In this document: piece after piece, positions 24,026-33,390 of the stretch
Position numbering within the stretch: the first letter of the stretch is position 1
How the letters are laid out: each line of letters begins with the position of its first letter
Assembly (NCBI GenBank): GCA_049296795.1
Contig: JBAQTC010000054.1
Coordinates: 267,823-331,822 of the forward strand
From: CAXNKH01 sp049296795
GTDB lineage: Bacteria > Pseudomonadota > Gammaproteobacteria > Burkholderiales > Burkholderiaceae_C
Reading direction: 5' to 3'
DNA length: 64,000 nucleotides
Program-made: the position numbers and the translations under genes
Notes under the pieces: generated by a model
Told to the model about the DNA's origin: nothing
Databases searched by the model: none
Seen by the model: the letters and a program-made list of their open reading frames with translations, nothing else

Positions 24026-24226
24026 TTAAACCAAGGTGGTCTTGTAATAGCGCTTGACGTGTTCCGATAGGCTGTAACCACCACCTTTGGCAGGCATGGC
24101 CTTGGGCAAAGCCACTGGCGAAGCAGCTTCTCGCACGCCGGGAACCAAGGCGGTGACCGCAGCCACCGTACCGACCGTTGCGGCACCCGCAAACAAGGTC
24201 CGACGTGATAATTTGGATTGACTCAT
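24026..24226 (-). CDS. formate dehydrogenase region Tat-target mini-protein
   Basis: A 66-residue protein with a twin-arginine signal (KLSRRTLFAGAATVGTVAAV) and a short mature tail with GGYSLSEHVKRYYKTT. It matches the small family known as the formate dehydrogenase region Tat target (TIGR02811, from memory). These lie immediately upstream of fdhA in many proteobacteria; their function is unknown, though co-export or assembly is suspected. AGGAG precedes the ATG by 8 nt. It is the first gene of the structural operon, with the likely promoter region at 24227-24423. Confidence 0.88.
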   Translation of the reverse strand: MSQSKLSRRTLFAGAATVGTVAAVTALVPGVREAASPVALPKAMPAKGGGYSLSEHVKRYYKTTLV

Positions 24227-24317
24227 ACCGTTACTCCTGATCAGTTGGGGACGAATAAAGCTTCAGTCCCTCCATTCACTCTTCCCAGCCTAGGAACTAG
24301 ACTGCATAACTCGCCGA

Positions 24318-24345
24318 AGTCTACCGCGTTGTCACAGTTCTGCAA
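24318..24345 (-). promoter_or_regulatory. possible promoter of the fdh structural operon
   Basis: In the 197-bp gap between the TorD-like gene and the Tat mini-protein, the minus strand reads TTGCAG (24340-24345), a 16-bp spacer and TAGACT (24318-24323). This is a fair sigma-70 match about 90 bp upstream of the start codon. No FNR or NarL site was recognised. Without mapped transcripts this remains a weak prediction. Confidence 0.3.
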
Positions 24346-24423
24346 TCGTTTGTTCTACGTATAAACCCTGATATCTCCAATAAACCACATTCCCGTCATC
24401 GGGATTTCTTTTGCCGGCTAGCC

Positions 24424-25047
24424 TTAGTTCAGCATGTCAAAGCCTTGCGCCTCGATGCTGATAAAACCTTGGGTAAAACCGGCCAAAGCCGCATAAAACT
24501 TGGCTTTCGGGTGTTTGGCCAGGGTTTCGCACATTGCATTGGCCCAGGGCATAACATGGTCAGCAAAAAACACTTGCTGACTGGCAAGATTGGCCACTGC
24601 GACATCATCGCCGGCGATCAAATAGCGCATCACTTCGCACAGGTAAGCGAAATGATCTTCGGTCTCGGGCATGGCCTCATCCCGCGCCAAGCCCAACCGA
24701 GCCAGGTCGGTACGCAACTTGGCAAGCGGTTTTTCATTGAGAAAGCCGCTGAGGTAGTGCGAACCAAATAAATACACTTCGGGCTTACCCACACCACCGA
24801 ACAAAGCCTCGTATTCGTTTGAAATCGACTGGTCGCTCAAGTTACGCGCCAAGGCCACCAGTTCACGCCAGGGCTCCTCTAGAAATCCGCCCGCGGTTGG
24901 CGCCTCTGTGACGGCAACCCGAAGCTGCTCCAGCAGCTCGGCCCCCGGCGCGGCGTAATACAAAGCTGCCAACAAGCCATAAAGCTCAGCACGGGCGGTT
25001 TCCTCGTCCAAGGCGGATGATGTGGGGGGAGCAGCGTCGAGTTTCAT
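24424..25047 (-). CDS. TorD/DmsD-like Mo-enzyme maturation chaperone
   Basis: A 207-residue all-helical protein of the TorD/DmsD/NarJ chaperone group: ARAELYGLLAALYYAAP at the N-terminus, NEYEALFGGVGKPEVYLFGSHY in the middle, and a hydrophobic helix-rich second half with MPETEDHFAYLCEVMRYLI. The E-x-FGG-G motif and the EDHFAYL segment are typical. It should bind the Tat signal of FdhA and allow cofactor insertion before export. I chose the ATG at 25047, with AGGA upstream and 13 bp after the polyferredoxin stop; a longer frame overlaps that gene. Confidence 0.87.
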   Translation of the reverse strand: MKLDAAPPTSSALDEETARAELYGLLAALYYAAPGAELLEQLRVAVTEAPTAGGFLEEPWRELVALARNLSDQSISNEYEALFGGVGKPEVYLFGSHYLSGFLNEKPLAKLRTDLARLGLARDEAMPETEDHFAYLCEVMRYLIAGDDVAVANLASQQVFFADHVMPWANAMCETLAKHPKAKFYAALAGFTQGFISIEAQGFDMLN

Positions 25048-25060
25048 GAGGTCCTGGATT

Positions 25061-27145
25061 TTAGAGATCGGTGATTTTCGATTCATTGTCAGCCGAGTAA
25101 ATATCAATCACGCGGCAATCACTGCACATTTTCAACCGTTCGAGAGCCGCGCCCTGGAACATGGCGTGACCCGACAATTTACCCAACATGCCCTCAATCG
25201 CTTTGAGCGTGCCAAATGGTTTGCCACAACGAACGCAGCCGTAGGGCTGGGTTTCATTCAGGACGACGAGCTCCTTGCGTTGCGGACTTAGCCGCAGTTG
25301 CGGCAGCAAGCTGAGTGCATCCTCCGGGCAAGTCTTGACGCACAGGCCACACTGAACACAATTCTTTTCAAGGAATCGGAGTTGAGGCGAAGCTGGATTG
25401 TCCTGCAAGGCACTGGCCGGACAGGCGCTGACACAGCTCAGGCACAGCGTGCATCGGTCCTTGTCAATGGCCAGCGAACCAAAAGGCGAGCCCACGGCCG
25501 GCAAGGCAATCAGCTCTGGTCGTGCCGGGGCGTTCTCGACCAAATGGTCAAGTGCCAACTCCAGCGTGGCCCGCTTATCGGCCTGAACCGCAAAACTGCC
25601 GTTGCGGCTGACGCCTTGCGCTGGCGCAGCTTGCAGCGACTGATCCAGCGCCACCAGATCACGCGCATCCTTGGCCTGCAAGATGCGGAAATGTTCGCCG
25701 GTGTAACCCAGTCCACCCAAAATGGACTGGGCCACTTCCATCTGGGCCGTGACAGCAAGACGGTACTCGGGCGCATCTTCGTCCGTCATCAACACCCACA
25801 CTTGCGAAGCACCATACGCGATGGCGCTCAACCACAGATCGATGCCGACCGAAGCGGTATGCCATAGCGCCAGCGGCAGCACCCGGGCAGGCACACCCCG
25901 AATCGTTTTATCGAGCCGAACGAAGCGCCCCAAGTCATTGATCAACGTGGCGCCAGACTGTTGACTGTGCAGCAACAATGCTGCGTTTTTCCCGCCGTTG
26001 CGGCTGAAGGTAGACAGCAGGGTCTTGAGCCGAACACCTTGCTCGCTGGCGCGTGGGTAGGCGTAGGTCAAGGCGCCTGTTGGGCAAACCGTGGTGCAAG
26101 CACCGCAACCCACGCACAGATTGGGTTTGACTTTGATTTGTTGTTGCTTGTATTGGCTGCTGATAGCCGCGGCCGAGCAGACATCGATACAGGCCGAACA
26201 GCCAGTTTGGGTATTGCGGCTATGCGCGCAAATTTTTTGTTTGTATATGAAAAATTTGGGCTTTTCGAATTCGCCCACCAGTTCGCGCAGTTGCATCAGG
26301 GTTTTGCTGTCGCTTCCATCCCCGCGAAAATAACCTTGGGGCAAGGCGTGCTGACTGAACGCGCTGGTGCTTCGCATATCGAGCACCAGGTCAAATTTAT
26401 CGCTCAAGTCTTGCGGTGAGCGGCTGAAATCAATTGCACCGGCCGCACCACAGGCTTTGACGCAAGCTCGGTGCGACTGGCAGCGGGACAGGTCAATCTG
26501 ATAGTCAAGGCCAATGGCCTGTTCCGGACAAGCTGCAACGCAAGCATTGCAACGCGTACAGAGGTCCAAGTCAATCGGGTTGCTGCGCTGCCACTTGATG
26601 TCGAAAGCCCCCAGCCAACCGGTCAGACTTTGGATCTGCCCGGTCAGCACCGGGTAACGTCGCTCCTGCGCACCCCCAGCATCGCCCGGCCCCTGAGCGA
26701 ACAACGTCACATCGAGCGTATCCGACACCAGATTTGCGACTTGTTCAGCGGCCGTGAGCTCGCCAATGATCAGCAAGCGACCCGCACTTTTGTACGTCAC
26801 GGTGGGCACCGGCTCAGCTTCGGGCAGCCTGGCTGCCGCCAGCAAAGCCGCTATTTTCGGCATGGCAAGACTGGCGTCTTTACTCCAGCCCCCGGTTTCA
26901 CGAATGTTGACAAAGCGAATTGGGGCATAACTGGCCGGTTCGGCCAATTCAGAGAACAGGCGCTGCTCCTGGGTACAAGCCACGATCAGATCTTCACCGG
27001 TTTTCAGGGCTTCAACGAAGCTACCGACCTCGCGTCGACAAAGCGTGGAATGCAGCTTGATCTCTTCATTGAGCGCCAGCCCCAGGGTCTTGGGCTCCAG
27101 CGGCATGGTCTTATTGCAATCGCAAATCAATGTAGTCATGGTCAA
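25061..27145 (-). CDS. large polyferredoxin of the fdh cluster
   Basis: A 694-residue cytoplasmic Fe-S protein with no signal peptide. Ferredoxin-type motifs lie at residues 196-206 (CTRCNACVAAC), 222-232 (CQSHRACVKAC, non-standard), 306-323, 344-354 (CVGCGACTTVC), 565-575 and 596-606. A rubredoxin-like Cys pair set is at 637-640 and 674-677 (CVRC, CSDC). A non-ferredoxin segment at about 380-560 resembles a hydrogenase/CoB--CoM HdrA-type accessory domain only loosely. Such proteins accompany DUF3305/DUF3306 genes in betaproteobacterial fdh clusters; the role may be electron donation during maturation or formate-linked redox control (inference). It overlaps the DUF3306 stop by 4 bp. Confidence 0.82.
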   Translation of the reverse strand: MTMTTLICDCNKTMPLEPKTLGLALNEEIKLHSTLCRREVGSFVEALKTGEDLIVACTQEQRLFSELAEPASYAPIRFVNIRETGGWSKDASLAMPKIAALLAAARLPEAEPVPTVTYKSAGRLLIIGELTAAEQVANLVSDTLDVTLFAQGPGDAGGAQERRYPVLTGQIQSLTGWLGAFDIKWQRSNPIDLDLCTRCNACVAACPEQAIGLDYQIDLSRCQSHRACVKACGAAGAIDFSRSPQDLSDKFDLVLDMRSTSAFSQHALPQGYFRGDGSDSKTLMQLRELVGEFEKPKFFIYKQKICAHSRNTQTGCSACIDVCSAAAISSQYKQQQIKVKPNLCVGCGACTTVCPTGALTYAYPRASEQGVRLKTLLSTFSRNGGKNAALLLHSQQSGATLINDLGRFVRLDKTIRGVPARVLPLALWHTASVGIDLWLSAIAYGASQVWVLMTDEDAPEYRLAVTAQMEVAQSILGGLGYTGEHFRILQAKDARDLVALDQSLQAAPAQGVSRNGSFAVQADKRATLELALDHLVENAPARPELIALPAVGSPFGSLAIDKDRCTLCLSCVSACPASALQDNPASPQLRFLEKNCVQCGLCVKTCPEDALSLLPQLRLSPQRKELVVLNETQPYGCVRCGKPFGTLKAIEGMLGKLSGHAMFQGAALERLKMCSDCRVIDIYSADNESKITDL

Positions 27146-27687
27146 CTGCTCTGCTCTTTGGGTTCGGGGGGTTGGGGGCTTGCGGCTGCTGTCGATGGCA
27201 TCACATCCTCAGCACCGGATTTCGAGCTTGCTAATCCAGCGCTGGCCGCTCCGGCAGGAGCAAGCTGCTGACTCTCTTCATCATCAAACAATTTAAGGAA
27301 TTGAGCGCTGGCCATTTGCCGTATCACGGATTGGGGCAGGGGGTCAGGCAGAGAATAATCGTCAATGTAAATATCCAGACCATCCATCACATTGAAGTGA
27401 GGATCTGAAAAAAGCTTCTTCATGGCCGCATTCTTGACCTGAGGACTCACACCCCTAGCCACAAAGGGCTTGAAATCAGAATCCTTGGTGAGTTGTTCCG
27501 CATCGGCCAGGGTCGGCAACTCGGCCTCAGCAGCGACGACTGGTGCCGCCTTGTTGGTCACCGGCGCGAGCGAGGTCTCCATAGCTTGAGGCTGCGTTGG
27601 GTCCTTGGCTGGCGGCTCCGATAATGGCTTGCCCTCGCCGATTTCGATCTTGCGGCGCGACCAGCGCCCCAAAAATCCGTCAGCCAT
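27142..27687 (-). CDS. DUF3306 domain protein
   Basis: A 181-residue protein of the DUF3306 type, beginning MADGFLGRWSRRKIEI. A low-complexity P/A/E segment follows, then a conserved region (LPTLADAEQLTKDSDFKPFV, KKLFSDPHFNVMDGLDIYIDDY) and a Ser/Ala-rich tail. No membrane segment or Cys motif was seen. It overlaps DUF3305 upstream by 8 bp and the polyferredoxin downstream by 4 bp, so these form one translationally coupled unit. The family occurs only next to formate dehydrogenase and the polyferredoxin, which suggests a maturation or regulatory role. Function unknown. Confidence 0.8.
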   Translation of the reverse strand: MADGFLGRWSRRKIEIGEGKPLSEPPAKDPTQPQAMETSLAPVTNKAAPVVAAEAELPTLADAEQLTKDSDFKPFVARGVSPQVKNAAMKKLFSDPHFNVMDGLDIYIDDYSLPDPLPQSVIRQMASAQFLKLFDDEESQQLAPAGAASAGLASSKSGAEDVMPSTAAASPQPPEPKEQSS

Positions 27688-28237
27688 GACCGGCGCCAAA
27701 TTTTTTAAGGGTTGAAACCAAAGCCGGCTTGCCAAAACGATCAGCCAAGGGCTTGAAACTCTCGGGCCGTTGGCGCCGCTTGACTTCGGGAACATAGTGC
27801 TCAGCCACAAAAGCACGCAAACACTCAACCATGTCAGCACTGGCGCCTACCTGCTCCACGGTTTCCTGAGCATCGAGCCAATGACCAGCGTCGTGGTAGC
27901 TCAGGGTGACGCGCTCGGGTTTGGCGATGGGTTCCTCTGCCAAACCAGCTTCTTCTTCCATCCTCCACATGACAAACCAGCAAGGCGCCTCGGTGCTGCA
28001 GTTGAGGTAGTAACCCTCGGCATCATCTTGGCGCAACTCGACCTTGAAGCCCGGGTGCAGCCAGCGTTGCTCGGACTCACTTCGGTAAAGCAAACGAGGC
28101 TCTGAGCCAAAACTTCCCTGCTGAGGAACTACATCAGCAAGCACCCAGCGCCAATCCTGCCAGCGACTGGCCGCACCCACCAAGCGTTCACGCCGCATGA
28201 TGACCGCGACGTCAATTGAAGGCCGGGGCGAACTCAT
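27680..28237 (-). CDS. DUF3305 domain protein
   Basis: A 185-residue cytoplasmic protein of the DUF3305 type, beginning MSSPRPSIDVAVIMRRERLV. Further segments are SRWQDWRWVLADVVP, EGYYLNCSTEAPCWFVMWR and ADMVECLRAFVAEHYVPEVKRR. I chose the ATG at 28237, five bases after the apbC stop, over a TTG start three codons earlier. It belongs to the apbC-DUF3305-DUF3306-polyferredoxin-TorD run. The role is unknown; its strict neighbourhood suggests formate dehydrogenase maturation. Confidence 0.8.
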   Translation of the reverse strand: MSSPRPSIDVAVIMRRERLVGAASRWQDWRWVLADVVPQQGSFGSEPRLLYRSESEQRWLHPGFKVELRQDDAEGYYLNCSTEAPCWFVMWRMEEEAGLAEEPIAKPERVTLSYHDAGHWLDAQETVEQVGASADMVECLRAFVAEHYVPEVKRRQRPESFKPLADRFGKPALVSTLKKFGAGHG

Positions 28238-28242
28238 GGCGA

Positions 28243-29334
28243 TCAAGTCCCCTTGGAAATCGTGATGGAGGGAAACTTAGAAGTGAAATCCTTGTTTTTC
28301 GCTGCAATGGAGACCGCCACCTGACGCGCAACCGCTTTGTAAATGGCAGCAATCTCGCCATCCGGGTCAGCCACTACCGTGGGCTTGCCATTGTCAGCTT
28401 GCAACCGGATTTGCATGTTCAGTGGCAAGGCCCCAAGGTAGTCCATTTTGTACTCGGACGCCATTTTCTTGCCGCCTTCTGCACCAAAAATGTGCTCGGT
28501 ATTACCGCATTTGGGGCAGCAATACACAGCCATATTTTCCACAATGCCGAGAATCGGAACACCGACTTTCTCGAACATTTTGATGCCTTTCCTGGCATCG
28601 AGCAGGGCAATATCCTGCGGCGTGGTCACGATCACCGAGCCCGTCATCGGAACCTTCTGGGACAAGGTCAACTGAATATCGCCCGTGCCCGGGGGCATGT
28701 CAACGATCAAATAGTCCAAGTCACGCCAGTTGGTCTGACGCAGCAACTGCTCGAGGGCCTGAGTCGCCATCGGACCGCGCCAAATCATGGCCTCGTCCTG
28801 CGCCACCAAAAATCCAATGGACATAACCTGCACGCCATAGTTCTCCAGTGGCTCCATGGTTTGCCCATCTTCGCTTTCGGGCCGGCCGTCAACACCCATC
28901 ATCATGGGGACGCTGGGACCATAAATATCAGCATCAAGCAGGCCGACGCTGGCGCCTTCGGCTGCCAGTGCCAGCGCCAAGTTAACGGCGGTGGTGCTCT
29001 TGCCAACGCCGCCCTTGCCTGAGGCCACGGCCACGATGTTCTTCACTTTGGGAAGCAGCTGAACACCGCGTTGGACCGAATGCGCAACCACATTCATACG
29101 CACATTAACCGACACATTGGCGACCCCAGCCACGCTTCTGGCCGCTGCAATCAGCGCCTTGCGAAAACCGGGAATCTGGCTCTTCGCGGGGTAACCCAGT
29201 TCGACCTCAAACGACACATCGCCGTCAACGACCGTCAGGTTTTTAACGGAGCGTGAACTTACAAAGTCTTTGCCAGTATTGGGGTCAATGACGCTTTTCA
29301 AGGCTTCGGTGACGGCTTGTTCGGTGACGGCCAT
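28243..29334 (-). CDS. apbC: Mrp/ApbC Fe-S cluster carrier ATPase
   Basis: A 363-residue P-loop ATPase of the Mrp/NBP35 family that carries [4Fe-4S] clusters to apo-proteins. It has an N-terminal MIP18/DUF59-like domain (residues 1-80: LKSVIDPNTGKDFV), a deviant Walker A (SGKGGVGKSTTAVN), VDMPPGTGDIQLTL, and the cluster-binding CxxC in YCCPKCGNTEHIFG. It is the first gene of the fdh maturation run, fitting delivery of clusters to the polyferredoxin and FdhA/B. AGGA lies 7 nt before the ATG. It is divergent from metG, which is also usual in betaproteobacteria. Confidence 0.95.
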   Translation of the reverse strand: MAVTEQAVTEALKSVIDPNTGKDFVSSRSVKNLTVVDGDVSFEVELGYPAKSQIPGFRKALIAAARSVAGVANVSVNVRMNVVAHSVQRGVQLLPKVKNIVAVASGKGGVGKSTTAVNLALALAAEGASVGLLDADIYGPSVPMMMGVDGRPESEDGQTMEPLENYGVQVMSIGFLVAQDEAMIWRGPMATQALEQLLRQTNWRDLDYLIVDMPPGTGDIQLTLSQKVPMTGSVIVTTPQDIALLDARKGIKMFEKVGVPILGIVENMAVYCCPKCGNTEHIFGAEGGKKMASEYKMDYLGALPLNMQIRLQADNGKPTVVADPDGEIAAIYKAVARQVAVSIAAKNKDFTSKFPSITISKGT

Positions 29335-29470
29335 TGGGTATCCTATTTCAACTAAGCGGGTAGTTTAGCCAAGATCGCCTTGCCCTTACCCGAATCAAGT
29401 CCATCGCTGGCAGCGCCGACGCAGATCACCTGCCGACTAAAATCTGGGCTCACCTGAAAGCTCTGCACCG

Positions 29471-31549
29471 ATGCCACGCCAACTCTTTGTCACCACCGCC
29501 CTGCCCTACGCCAACGGCAATTTCCATATTGGCCACATCATGGAATACATCCAGGCCGATATCTGGGTGCGGCACCAGCGCATGCAGGGCAATATGGTGA
29601 ATTTTGTCTGTGCCGACGATGCCCACGGCGCACCGATCATGATTGCGGCTGAAAAAGCTGGCAAAACAGCACAGCAATTCGTAGCCGACATTGCAGCCGG
29701 GCGTCAGCCCTATCTGGACGGTTTTCACATTTCTTTTGACAACTGGGGCTCGACCGACGCGCCAGAAAACCATGAGCTCGCTCAGCAAATTTACCGCGAC
29801 CTTCGTTCAGCTGGACTGATAGAAACCAAAACCATCGAGCAGTTCTTCGATCCTGAGAAGGCCATGTTTTTGCCCGATCGTTTCATCAAGGGCGAGTGCC
29901 CCAAATGCGGCGCCAAAGACCAGTACGGCGACAACTGTGAAGTTTGTGGCGCAGTCTATGCCCCGACCGAACTCACCCGTCCTTATTCGGCTTTGAGCGG
30001 CGCCAAGCCTGTTCTCAAAACCTCCGAGCACTATTTCTTCAAATTATCTGACCCGCGCTGCGTCAGCTTTCTGGAGGGCTGGACCCAAGACGGCAAACTG
30101 CAGGCCGAAGTCGCCAACAAGGTCAAGGAATGGTTCTCCAAACGCGACAACGCTGACGGCAGTACCAGCGAAGGCCTGGGTGACTGGGACATCAGCCGCG
30201 ATGCGCCCTATTTCGGGATCGAAATTCCCGATGCGCCGGGCAAGTATTTCTATGTCTGGCTTGATGCCCCGGTCGGTTATTTGGCCTCTTTAAAAAGCCT
30301 GCTGACCCGAAAAGGCCAAGACTACGCCGCTTACATGGCCGACCCGAAGCTAGAGCAATACCACTTCATCGGCAAAGACATAGTGACTTTTCACACGCTG
30401 TTTTGGCCCGCCATGCTGCATTTCAGCGGCCGCAAGACGCCCGACAACATTTTTGTCCACGGCTTTCTAACCGTGAACAAAGGTGAAAAAATGAGCAAGA
30501 GCCGCGGCACCGGTTTGGATCCGCTGAAGTACCTCAGCCTCGGCATGAACCCCGAATGGCTGCGCTACTACCTGGCGACCAAGCTCAATGCCCGCAACGA
30601 AGACATTGATTTCAACCCGGAAGACTTCATGGCCAGGGTCAACAGCGACCTGATCGGCAAATACATCAACATCGCTTCGCGTGCCGCGGGCTTCATTGCC
30701 AAACGATTTGCCGGCCAACTCGGAGACATCGCCCCTGACGGCGCTGGTTTGCTTGACAGCTTGCGCGAACAACAAGCCAACATCGAGCAGCTGTATGAAG
30801 CGCGTGAGCTGGCCAAAGCGCTGCGTGAAGTCATGCTGCTGGCCGACCGGGTCAACAGCTATGTGGACCAGAACAAACCCTGGGAACTGGCCAAACAAGC
30901 CGGCATGGAAGGACGCTTGCATGATGTGTGCACGGTCTGCATCGAAGCTTTCCGTCTGCTCAGCGCCTACCTGGCACCGGTCCTGCCAGCGCTGACGCAA
31001 CAGGTCGAGCGCTTCCTAAAAATCTCCACCATGAACTGGGCCAATGCGGCCCAGCCTTTGGGTGCGGGTCACGTCATTGGCGACTACCAGCACTTGATGC
31101 AACGGGTCGACCCCAAACAGCTCGACGCCCTGTTCGAAGCTCCGACAGCGCCTGAAAAAACCCTACCCGGCGGTCAGGCCTTGGCGCCCACCATCAGCAT
31201 TGACGATTTCGCCAAAATCGACTTGCGCATTGCCAAAATCCTGGCCTGCGAAGCGGTTGAAGGCTCCACCAAACTGCTGCGGTTGACGCTTGATGTGGGT
31301 GAAGGCCTTGACCCGCAGGGAAAACCCATTCTGCGCAACGTGTTCAGCGGCATCGCATCAAGCTACCAACCCGATCAGTTGGTTGGCCAATTCACCGTGA
31401 TGGTGGCCAATTTGGCGCCACGAAAAATGAAATTTGGCCTCAGCGAAGGCATGGTGTTGGCGGCCAGCCATGCCGATGAGAAATCCACGCCTGGCATTTA
31501 TGTGCTGGCGCCTTGGCCCGGCGCGCAGCCCGGCATGCGGGTGAGCTGA
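29471..31549 (+). CDS. metG: methionine--tRNA ligase
   Basis: Class I methionyl-tRNA synthetase, 692 residues. HIGH-type motif ALPYANGNFHIGHIMEY near residues 10-26, Zn knuckle CPKCGAKDQYGDNCEVCG near 140, KMSKS in GEKMSKSRGTGLDP near 340, and a C-terminal dimerisation/tRNA-binding domain (DDFAKIDLRIAKILACEAV...) from about 580. This is the long form with TRBD. Divergent from apbC. A SulP-type transporter follows about 126 bp downstream. Confidence 0.97.
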   Translation: MPRQLFVTTALPYANGNFHIGHIMEYIQADIWVRHQRMQGNMVNFVCADDAHGAPIMIAAEKAGKTAQQFVADIAAGRQPYLDGFHISFDNWGSTDAPENHELAQQIYRDLRSAGLIETKTIEQFFDPEKAMFLPDRFIKGECPKCGAKDQYGDNCEVCGAVYAPTELTRPYSALSGAKPVLKTSEHYFFKLSDPRCVSFLEGWTQDGKLQAEVANKVKEWFSKRDNADGSTSEGLGDWDISRDAPYFGIEIPDAPGKYFYVWLDAPVGYLASLKSLLTRKGQDYAAYMADPKLEQYHFIGKDIVTFHTLFWPAMLHFSGRKTPDNIFVHGFLTVNKGEKMSKSRGTGLDPLKYLSLGMNPEWLRYYLATKLNARNEDIDFNPEDFMARVNSDLIGKYINIASRAAGFIAKRFAGQLGDIAPDGAGLLDSLREQQANIEQLYEARELAKALREVMLLADRVNSYVDQNKPWELAKQAGMEGRLHDVCTVCIEAFRLLSAYLAPVLPALTQQVERFLKISTMNWANAAQPLGAGHVIGDYQHLMQRVDPKQLDALFEAPTAPEKTLPGGQALAPTISIDDFAKIDLRIAKILACEAVEGSTKLLRLTLDVGEGLDPQGKPILRNVFSGIASSYQPDQLVGQFTVMVANLAPRKMKFGLSEGMVLAASHADEKSTPGIYVLAPWPGAQPGMRVS

Positions 31550-31675
31550 ATCAGCCCCACGATCCTCGTTATTGGCGAGGCGACGGCGTGACCACCCTGC
31601 CGCATTCGACCCTGTTGTTGTTGCGTGGCCTCAGTCCGGCTTGTCCGCGCTCATGGCCTGCACCACAATGCGGGC

Positions 31676-33367
31676 ATGGATGCATCCTCCCAGACTAGCG
31701 CTTTCGCTTCTTTTCGTCCGCAGCTCTTGCGCTCCCTGCGTGACTACGACCGGGAACGTTTTTTCAAGGATCTCACTGCCGGGGCCACCGTGGGCATCGT
31801 GGCCCTGCCACTGGCGATGGCTTTTGCAATGGCCAGTGGACTGCGCCCCGAAGCCGGCATCTTCACCGCCGTGATTGCCGGTTTTCTAATCTCCCTGCTC
31901 GGCGGTAGCCGGGTTCAGATTGGCGGACCCGCCGGAGCCTTCATCGTGATCGTTTACGGCATTTTGGAGCGTTACGGCCTGTCCAATCTGATCGTTGCCA
32001 CGGCCATGTCCGGCGTCATGCTGTTTGTAATGGGCCTGCTCAAACTCGGCACCCTGATCCGGTTCATTCCGATTGCCGTGGTGATCGGCTTTACCAACGG
32101 CATTGCCGTGCTGATCGGGCTATCGCAAATCAAGGATTTTTTGGGCCTGAAGGTCACGGCCATGCCCGCTGATTTCTTTGGCATCCTCTCCACCTTGAGC
32201 CGCTCCCTCAGCACGGTCAACCCGCATGCGGTGGCGATTGCAGTGGTCTCGCTCAGCCTGATCGTGCTGTGGCAGGCCATGCCGTCCAAAATATTTCCCG
32301 ATCCAGCCCTGCGTCGGCGCTTGTCTGTGTTGCCGGGATCGGTGATAGCCCTGATCCTGACCACGCTGAGCGTCTGGTTGCTTGATCTGCAGGTGGACAC
32401 CATCGGCAGCCGCTTCGGTGGAATCGCCTCGGCGCTGCCGAGTTTTGCTTGGCCCGATTTGTCATGGAACTCTCTACATTTACTGATCGTCCCGGCCACC
32501 ACGCTGGCGTTGCTCGGGGCAATTGAATCACTGTTGTGCGCCCGCGTGGCGGACAACATGATTGGTAGCCGACACAATCCCAACCAGGAACTCATGGCAC
32601 AGGGCATTGCCAACGTCATCACCCCGTTTTTTGGCGGCATGCCGGCCACGGGCACCATTGCCCGCACGGTGACCAATATCAAGAGCGGCGCCACCAGCCC
32701 GGTAGCAGGCATCGTCCATGCGCTGACCCTGCTATTGATTGTTCTGGTGGCAGCCCCCCTGGCGCAAAACGTGCCCCTGGCAACCCTGGCGGCGATCCTG
32801 ATGTTTGTCGCTTGGAACATGGGCGAGTGGCGGGCTTTTGTCCATTTGCGGCAATACCGTATCCCTTACCGCATCACTTTGTTGGCGGTGTTTTTTCTGA
32901 CCGTGGTATTCGACCTCACGCTGGCCGTGAAAGTCGGCCTGATCGCAGCTTGCCTCACTTTCATTTACCGCATTTCCAGCCTGACCCGCTGCGAGCCCGT
33001 CAGCGCGCTAGATCAGCCTCTGCTGCGCGATCAGTCAGGCCAAGTCAGCGCATACCGGCTGTACGGAGCACTTTTTTTTGGCGCCGTCAAATTAATTGAA
33101 ACCATTGAGGCTTCCCTGCCCCGTCAGGTGCTGGTGCTGGATTTGAAGAACATCATCTACGTGGACTCCTCCGGCGCTGACAGCCTGCTGGACCTGGTCC
33201 GAACCTGCCGCAAGAATTCCGTGCGATTGATCGTCTGCGGACTCAATACCCAGCCGCTGGATATTGCTCGACGTAGCGGCTTGCTCGACCAGATTGCAGC
33301 CGAGAATTTGTGCCCGGATTTGGCTGGCGGACTGGCTCTGGCGGCTGCCCCCCAAGCAGCCCGGTAA
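31676..33367 (+). CDS. SulP family anion transporter with STAS domain
   Basis: A 563-residue inner-membrane transporter of the SulP/SLC26 family. The N-terminal signature GATVGIVALPLAMAFAMASG opens about 10-14 TM helices; GGSRVQIGGPAGAFIVIVYG is the conserved anion-binding region. A C-terminal STAS domain begins near residue 460 (VLVLDLKNIIYVDSSGADSL). Members carry sulfate, bicarbonate or dicarboxylates; substrate unresolved here. I chose the ATG at 31676 (MDASSQTSAFASF); the frame extends upstream to 31625 but the extra residues are not family-like. Confidence 0.9.
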   Translation: MDASSQTSAFASFRPQLLRSLRDYDRERFFKDLTAGATVGIVALPLAMAFAMASGLRPEAGIFTAVIAGFLISLLGGSRVQIGGPAGAFIVIVYGILERYGLSNLIVATAMSGVMLFVMGLLKLGTLIRFIPIAVVIGFTNGIAVLIGLSQIKDFLGLKVTAMPADFFGILSTLSRSLSTVNPHAVAIAVVSLSLIVLWQAMPSKIFPDPALRRRLSVLPGSVIALILTTLSVWLLDLQVDTIGSRFGGIASALPSFAWPDLSWNSLHLLIVPATTLALLGAIESLLCARVADNMIGSRHNPNQELMAQGIANVITPFFGGMPATGTIARTVTNIKSGATSPVAGIVHALTLLLIVLVAAPLAQNVPLATLAAILMFVAWNMGEWRAFVHLRQYRIPYRITLLAVFFLTVVFDLTLAVKVGLIAACLTFIYRISSLTRCEPVSALDQPLLRDQSGQVSAYRLYGALFFGAVKLIETIEASLPRQVLVLDLKNIIYVDSSGADSLLDLVRTCRKNSVRLIVCGLNTQPLDIARRSGLLDQIAAENLCPDLAGGLALAAAPQAAR

Positions 33368-33390
33368 AATCAAGCCAAGAGGTTACCCCT

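Noticed and set aside
24361..24423. Short CCCG/CGGG hairpin after the TorD-like gene as a terminator
   Set aside because: The stem is only about 5 bp and no T-run follows on the minus strand.
26471..27271. Open frame (266 codons) antisense to the polyferredoxin
   Set aside because: Shadow frame opposite Cys-rich coding sequence; no independent evidence.
28216..29022. Open frame (268 codons) antisense to apbC
   Set aside because: Shadow frame; no ribosome-binding site and His-rich nonsense-like translation.
31550..31675. Small CCTCG/CGAGG stem after metG as a terminator or tRNA
   Set aside because: Stem too short, no T-run, and no tRNA cloverleaf could be drawn.
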